The notes under the pieces: generated by a model
What the model saw: only the letters and a program-made list of their open reading frames with translations
Told to the model about the DNA's origin: nothing
The model's database searches: none
DNA from: Patiria pectinifera
Lineage: Eukaryota > Echinodermata > Asteroidea > Valvatida > Asterinidae
Length of the DNA: 64,000 bases
Direction of reading: 5' to 3'
Assembly (NCBI GenBank): GCA_029964075.1
Contig: CM057135.1
Span: forward strand, 30,555,366-30,619,365
Translations under genes and position numbers: made by a program
In this document: in pieces, positions 58,501 through 64,000 of the stretch
Position numbering within the stretch: position 1 is the first letter of the stretch
How the letters are laid out: each line of letters opens with the position of its first letter

Positions 58501-59539
58501 AGGAAAGTTGTCCTTCTATTGTCAGGTGGTTTTACTCAACTGCCAAATCATGTCCGGATTTTAGCCCAAATTAACTAAATTGCTGCGGTGATATATAAGC
58601 CATGATTTAGCCGACCTCATGACCTGAGATATGATTATAGTTGGACTCCATACCGAGACGGGTTATTATTTCCTAAACCTCCCCGAGGTTTTGCCGTGGG
58701 CCTAAAATCCTGTACCAAATCATAACATTCTTTTATTCCCGATCGGCTACTACTGTACCATTGTGAAGCTTTTCGTTATTTCCATTTTGTACATCCTTTT
58801 AGGTTCCCAGTTCCGTTTCACAATTCGAAAATCGCTTCAAACTCAAATGTTCCTTTGCTTAATAAAACGCCCACGAAGCATGCATGCATCGCCTTTGCCG
58901 CAAATCACCGGAGCGGTCCGGGAATCACGTTTTAACCGGAAATATCAAAGCTTTGGAAGACTAACAACATTTTAGATTTCCTCGATTCGGATTTAGCCAC
59001 GGACTGTTTCCTTTTAAAAACACAAATACAGGACAAGTTCAAGGCCAAACAGAATGGAAATATTCTGAGAAAAAGTGCAATATTAGATAAACATGTTTAC
59101 GTACACATAAATAGCATTGATTTCAGTTATAGATTCACAATCGTATCCTTCAAGAAGTACAAAATTTGCGGCTCAGACCCTATTAACCCCCTTCTCTTCA
59201 GCTTGCCCCTCCCTCACATCGCCGCCTTCTTTTTTTCTTTTTTTCAAACTAAGCCGCAGTTTCAATTTTTCTGTTTTTAATTTATGAACATTTTAATGGC
59301 AATATTCAATTCAGCTGTAAAATAGAAATACCAAATAAGCAGATGATCGGTTGCCATGCCAACAGAAGAATATTAAATCATACATGTATTAGTAGTATGG
59401 TTTCAAAAATAGAACACAGGCGCAACATTCAGAATCAGCAACTCCAAGGTTCTTTTAAAAAAAACCAGGTAACGACAATTTTTCAAGAGTCATGAGCATT
59501 ATAAGACAGAGAAACCGTGAGAAAACAGTTACACAATTA
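55546..59539. other. Spacer without recognised genes
   Basis: Short open frames here lack splice support or motifs. The longest (58043-58483, 146 codons) has ordinary composition and no family resemblance. Confidence 0.4.
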
Positions 59540-59622
59540 GTGAATAAATGGATACCTCCCGGAACAAGATCCATTCTGTGTATGAATAAATGGTACCTCC
59601 CGGAACAAGATCCATTCTGTGT
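59540..59622. repeat. Tandem duplication, unit about 41 bp, two copies
   Basis: GAATAAATGG followed by TACCTCCCGGAACAAGATCC and ATTCTGTGTA occurs twice in a row with one or two changes. Confidence 0.9.
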
Positions 59623-59856
59623 AAATAACTCCACTTCCTTTCTAGTATTAAGAACAAGAAGAACTTCCGTTCATGCCATCATCAGCCTCTATAAACGCAG
59701 GGCTCGATATTTTATATCGATTTCTACAAATTCCACCTTTTGTTAGAACGCCATTAAAGATTAAAGATGAGTACAAACCGGTCGCGTTGTAACCGTACTG
59801 CTGCCAAAATAAAAGGACGCTAGTACTATGATTGAAACGGTTGAAAAATTACACTC

Positions 59857-60310
59857 ACCTTTTTTGAGATGCTGATCAAGCTGTTACATTAAATCCGAAG
59901 CAAATGGTTTGCTCGAGGTGGATTCGGTGGCACTCAAGACCCTGTGGGTTTTATACCACCCCTGCTTTCCACAAGTCAAGAACGCCTAAGCTATCACTGC
60001 CAGCTCCACCAAACGTAGGAATAGATCATTGACGGTGAAGTTGAAGTGTTTATTCACAACACTCGAAAAGAAGCGGGGAGACTTTTGGATGAGTTAGACT
60101 GCACTCCGGGCGATAGTGATACAAGTCAGCCGGCCATGCGGGACGATACTCGAGTCTTGAACGGTTAAGCGATTGATTCCGTCCCTCTGAATGATCGCAC
60201 CGATCGCAGCGAAGTGAAATGTCTCGGTATAGTATAGTCGTGAACAGTTGAGTACAAGCGCGTCTCCCACCGTAATATTGTGAACTTCGCAAAATGCACG
60301 CCCCACTTTT
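59857..60310 (-). other. Possible untranslated first exon or LTR remnant
   Basis: On the minus strand CTCAAAAAAG|GTGAGTG at 59857 is a strong donor. Upstream are a GC-richer, CpG-containing stretch (60050-60310) and AATAAACACTTCAACTTCAC ending near 60044. Then TTTGGTGGAGCTGGCAG could be a primer-binding-site-like junction of an LTR element. No partner LTR or coding frame was found, so neither reading is secure. Confidence 0.25.
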
Positions 60311-62590
60311 GACGTTTTTATTGAAACGCAGGATGCTAGCTCCGCAGCGGCAGCGTGTGTGTGTGACGAGCTGAGTCTAGTGGTAGATCAAGACCACACG
60401 GTTATATGGCAATGGGGAAAACTGTGTATCTCCGCTACACGCGTGATATTAGTGGCGATCGATCACATGGCCTGAATGCGATTCAGTTCGCTTTAGTGGA
60501 GCTGAAAGCTGAAAGCGCGTGCCAGACAACAAATCGGGCCAAATGTTAACCTTCGTCCTTGGGTTGTTATCCTAGAAAGTCATGAACACAAAAGTCTGTC
60601 ATTTTTTCTCTCTCTAAAACCATGTTTGTGACGTCACACTATTGTTAAAAGTGTAGATTGTCCACAAATCCTCAGCCTGTAAAGTTTACTGTGGATCATT
60701 CTACAGTTTTGTGTAGATTCGTACCGAACCACGGATACCGTGGGTTCCGGAATGTTCGTAAATTTACGATTATTGAATTGCGGAAATGGGGTAAAATGGA
60801 AAACAAATTAAAAAGCGATAATGTTGCGAACAAATACCATACTGTAATTGGGCAAGATGTTGTAATCGCCATGTAAGAGGTTGTTTAACAAAATACACCA
60901 AAATTGATGATAACACAAATAATCAAAAGTGACACTTTAATGGGAACCAAAATGTACACATCATTTTATTGTTGTTGTGTATCTTGATTAAGCTCATACA
61001 TCAAACTTGGCCATACCCCAATACAGAGCACATATTTCTGTATCACTTGACGAGCTAGGAGATTTGAAGGTGTCGCTATCAGACATGACTTACTAAGTGG
61101 ACTTGCTTTTGGCAGTGAGACATTAACCTACCTATGTACGCATGAGCAATTTTACGAGTCTACGCTTTTCAAAAAACATGGAGAGTGGGGTCAGATGGCA
61201 CTCATATTGAATAAACCTTTGTTGTTTGGAAAAACGAGTCAGATAATAGACCTGGAACTGTAAAGATTCGTGCAAGAATTTGGCGTCGTCCATTCTTAGC
61301 ACGCATCTATAGTTCATCGTCCATTCTCTATGATACAGTCGACTGACTCCCAGAGTATTCATCCGCGTATTCATCCGCAATACGAAAGGTCATGAAAGCT
61401 GTACCATGGCGAATGTACAGTTGCTGATTTACAGGGGGGGGGGGGTTTACACCCCCTCCCAGGATGAACTAGAATGAATAAAATCACAAAACCAGTTCCT
61501 ATGAAATTATAATTAACTGATCCGTTTTCGCTGCCATCCAAAAATCGTTCATTCTGTAACACATGAGGCATGTGTTTTTCATGTTTCACAGACGTCGCTG
61601 GAATACAACCAACAATTCCTAAGTTTATTGTAGGCCTAACTTAAAACAAATCCATACTCCTTCATTATTTGCCGTTAAAGTGTCAAAATCAATCGAATTG
61701 TCTTCCGGAAATTCATCAACATTTCCCATTTTCGCTCAAAATTCCCAAATAATTATTATGTCACAGAATTGTTAATTATTACGTCCAAATTATTGTTTAA
61801 AATGCGCATGTTTTAGGTCTGATGCTGTGACATAACCTCGGTGGTTTGAGATGAGCTGGAAAGTGCCCCAAAGTTTCCCGGTGACTGTATCCCAACTCCT
61901 CACCACAAAAACAAAATGTTCCTTGGAATAAAAGTAAATTCAGCTAATGCGGCTAGCTTAACACCAGTGTAATTTTTTTGGTGTCAGAGCAGGGAGGGGG
62001 GGTTCAGCATTATTTCGTAGAAAATTCTATGGAAAAAACCTGATTTTTGACAGAGCTACGAGGGGGGTTGACCCCCAACCCCTCCGCTCCTGGTCTCGCG
62101 TCTGATCTGTTCAGGGGGAAAATAAAAGGTATCAAATTCATTTGTACTCTTGTCATATTATTTGCCGTGTCGTTTGTAAGGACTAAAAAAAACACAAATA
62201 GGTATAGTGTTAATGTCTTCCTTGCTAATTTTTTTTTTGGGGGGGGGGAGTCGCGATTGGGCTACTTGAAGTTATTCAATTAAGTAATTTATTTAATTTT
62301 CATATTTTTTAAAACTTTTCTTTTCATATAGGACATTATACATATTCCAACAACATTATGTGGACATCATTGATGAGAAAACAAGTACGTATATAGGCCT
62401 ACCGAGAGGTTCAACCCACGGCGGCATGCTTCACAACGCCGTGGGGAAAAAACAACCCTATGTTCAGCAAATCTGTGTTAGAGCCAACAGACGCGTTGGT
62501 GATAATCGAGAAATGGGCTTCACCACTGCAGTCCCTGATGAAGGCCATCGATGTCCTATAAATCGTAACAAAATGCAATCTTCGTTAGTT
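60311..62590. other. Spacer without recognised genes
   Basis: It contains a TGACGTCA at 60627-60634 and poly-G runs near 61434 and 62238. The second follows 'GGGGGGTTGACCCCCAACCC', part of the poly-G repeat class. The 95-codon frame at 62360 lacks any motif. Confidence 0.35.
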
Positions 62591-62597
62591 AACATAA

Positions 62598-63105
62598 CAT
62601 TTTTGAACATGTTGTCGGAAATCGAGTCCTATTTAATTCTGAAGTAGTTAAACACCAAGTCATCAACATATATATATATTTAGACCATGATGTCCGTGAG
62701 TTATCGTTCCGGTTTGCGGTAACACCATGTGGTAATAACTACTGCTTAGAAGATATTAGTTCTGAAAAGAACTTGTCCTGCTTATTATCAACTTTGCTAA
62801 GTAGTTTTTTGTTCTGATAAGAACAGTCCTGCTGTAAGTTCTAACGAACTTGTCTTTGGTCTCAACGTTTCGACTAGCCTGCTCTAGTCATCGTCAGGAG
62901 ACTGTGTCCGTGAGTTAATTAAATATAATTGAAAACCAAGTCATCAACATATATATTATTTTTAGAGCATCCCCCCTGTCTTGATTTGAGTTATATTTAA
63001 TTATGTAGTAATTGAAAACCAAGTCATCAACATATGTTTTTTTTTAACATGTTGTCTGGAGTCGAGTTATATTTAATTCTCAATTAATTGAACACCAAGT
63101 CATCA
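62598..63105. repeat. Tandem array, about 4 units, interrupted
   Basis: Units contain ACATGTTGTC, GAGTCGAGTTATATTTAATT and AACACCAAGTCATCAACATA. Starts lie near 62598, 62684, 62960 and 63046, with a final ACACCAAGTCATCATGATCC. The second unit is split by the insertion at 62704-62904. Confidence 0.75.
62704..62904 (-). mobile_element. Penelope-like insertion, copy 4, with 13-bp target duplication
   Basis: TGTCCGTGAGTTA occurs at 62691-62703 and again at 62905-62917, exactly bracketing 201 bases. In reverse the insert starts CTCCTGACGATGACTAG, AGCAGG, CTAGTCGAAACGTTGAG and ends CATGGTGTTACCGCAAACC, the order seen in the copies at 12410, 26931 and 37427. Confidence 0.85.
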
Positions 63106-63779
63106 TGATCCACTTATTATTGTCAGGTGCTCAAGGGAAACTTTGCAGATTCAATTTTAATCATTTCTTTCAAAATCGCATTTTAAAAAAGATCACTTCA
63201 AAACTAATGTAGTGTGATCAACGCTTTGCTTCAAAGTTTTAAGTTTAACAGTGTTCAAAAGTTTGCTGTTTGATGATGATGTTCAGTGTAATAAAATATT
63301 GAGAAAAAAACACGCCTCGCTTTAAAGGTACATGTATGACTTATTTAGGCATTCCGCAAACATCAACCATTAGTCAACAAAATTGAGCAAATCTATGCAA
63401 TATACATGTAGTACCCAACATGTGACTCTTCTTAGTAACCAATAATTAAGAAAATACTAAAAACCGAAACTTGTCAAAAATTTGATCATTTTTCGATTAA
63501 TGGCTTACCAACAATTGGTTCTTTACATTTTCCCAACTGATAGATGATTAAAAATAAAAACTGTCCCGTCTGCAATTTTACTCAGATTTTAGGTAAACGT
63601 GTTTGCCTAACGGCCGCTGGGCGTTCGAAAAATGTGGATGTTGACTATTGTACAAACGTTGGGTAAAAAGTTGGGCAAAATTGACCATTTGTTTGCTGTG
63701 TACCAAACGGTTTCTAGAACCTAAAACATAACCCGTACCTACGGAACAAAACCGTAATAACGGCGTGTCCCTGGGGCAT

Positions 63780-63900
63780 TGTAGAATTATTAGCCAGCTA
63801 GCGATGGCGGTAGCGATGGCGGTAGATCACGGAGGATAGACGGAAGTTACGAAGGAAGCGGCTAAGAAGCCCATGACGTCACTTCCGGCTGTCTAATTTA
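63780..63900. promoter_or_regulatory. Possible promoter-like block at the window edge
   Basis: GCGATGGCGGTA is repeated in tandem. Nearby GACGGAAGTTACGAAGGAAG and CATGACGTCACTTCCGGC combine CRE and ETS-type sites, as in many housekeeping promoters. Its gene would lie outside the window or be unrecognised. The dispersed CRE/ETS repeat is an alternative source. Confidence 0.25.
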
Positions 63901-64000
63901 TAACACCCAATAGTTCCTTCTTTTTTGTGTTTGTTTCAAGGATTGTATTCGATGTTTGCCCTTGGCGGGTAGATGACGGTTGTATCTACGGAGCTCGGAT

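Noticed and set aside
62360-62647. 95-codon plus frame running into the tandem array
   Set aside because: Its end is array sequence and nothing matches a family.
62598-63105. CRISPR-like array
   Set aside because: Units are adjacent and diverged with no unique spacers; this is a eukaryotic tandem repeat.

Overview
This is animal nuclear DNA. Three genes are split by short exons with canonical GT/AG junctions, coding density is low, and the spacers are AT-rich and full of dispersed repeats. The exon proteins resemble vertebrate USP38, ANKRD10 and SLC6 glycine transporters, but the introns and repeat families do not look vertebrate. The repeats include RTE-type LINE tails, Penelope-like elements, TTAA-flanked MITEs, a tRNA-derived SINE with the 'TATAAATGGGT.CCGGC' body, and many poly-G tracts beside 'GGATCC.CCACTG'. 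My best guess is a marine invertebrate deuterostome, probably an echinoderm; this is inference, not proof.

Layout: (1) about 1.4-8.45 kb, minus strand: a complete ubiquitin-specific protease 38 gene (USP38), seven coding exons, 1165 codons predicted, with a probable non-coding first exon. (2) About 9.3-14.2 kb, plus strand: an ankyrin-repeat gene like ANKRD10, seven coding exons, about 450 codons predicted. It is head-to-head with USP38 across roughly 1 kb that probably holds both promoters. (3) 14.2-21.5 kb: a gene-poor AT-rich stretch, probably partly ANKRD10 3' UTR, between convergent genes. (4) 21.5-41.6 kb, minus strand: a complete Na+/Cl--coupled SLC6 transporter, glycine-transporter-like, 15 coding exons, 802 codons predicted, every junction in phase. 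Its first exon encodes a SAM-like domain, which is unexpected in SLC6. (5) 41.6-64 kb: no gene I can identify. It holds a 1.2 kb fold-back element, LINE remnants, a duplicated repeat dense in TGACGTCA sites, a tandem array with a Penelope-like insertion bearing a 13-bp target duplication, and two weak exon candidates.

The three genes share no obvious pathway. USP38 is a deubiquitinase, ANKRD10 an ankyrin protein of poorly known function, and the SLC6 protein a plasma-membrane solute carrier. The strongest leads are the SAM-SLC6 fusion, the fold-back element, four related Penelope-like copies with a hammerhead-like core, four TTAA-flanked MITEs with a central palindrome, and CTCF-like motifs near gene boundaries. 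Exon limits were read by eye from splice signals and phase; nothing was searched or aligned by computer.
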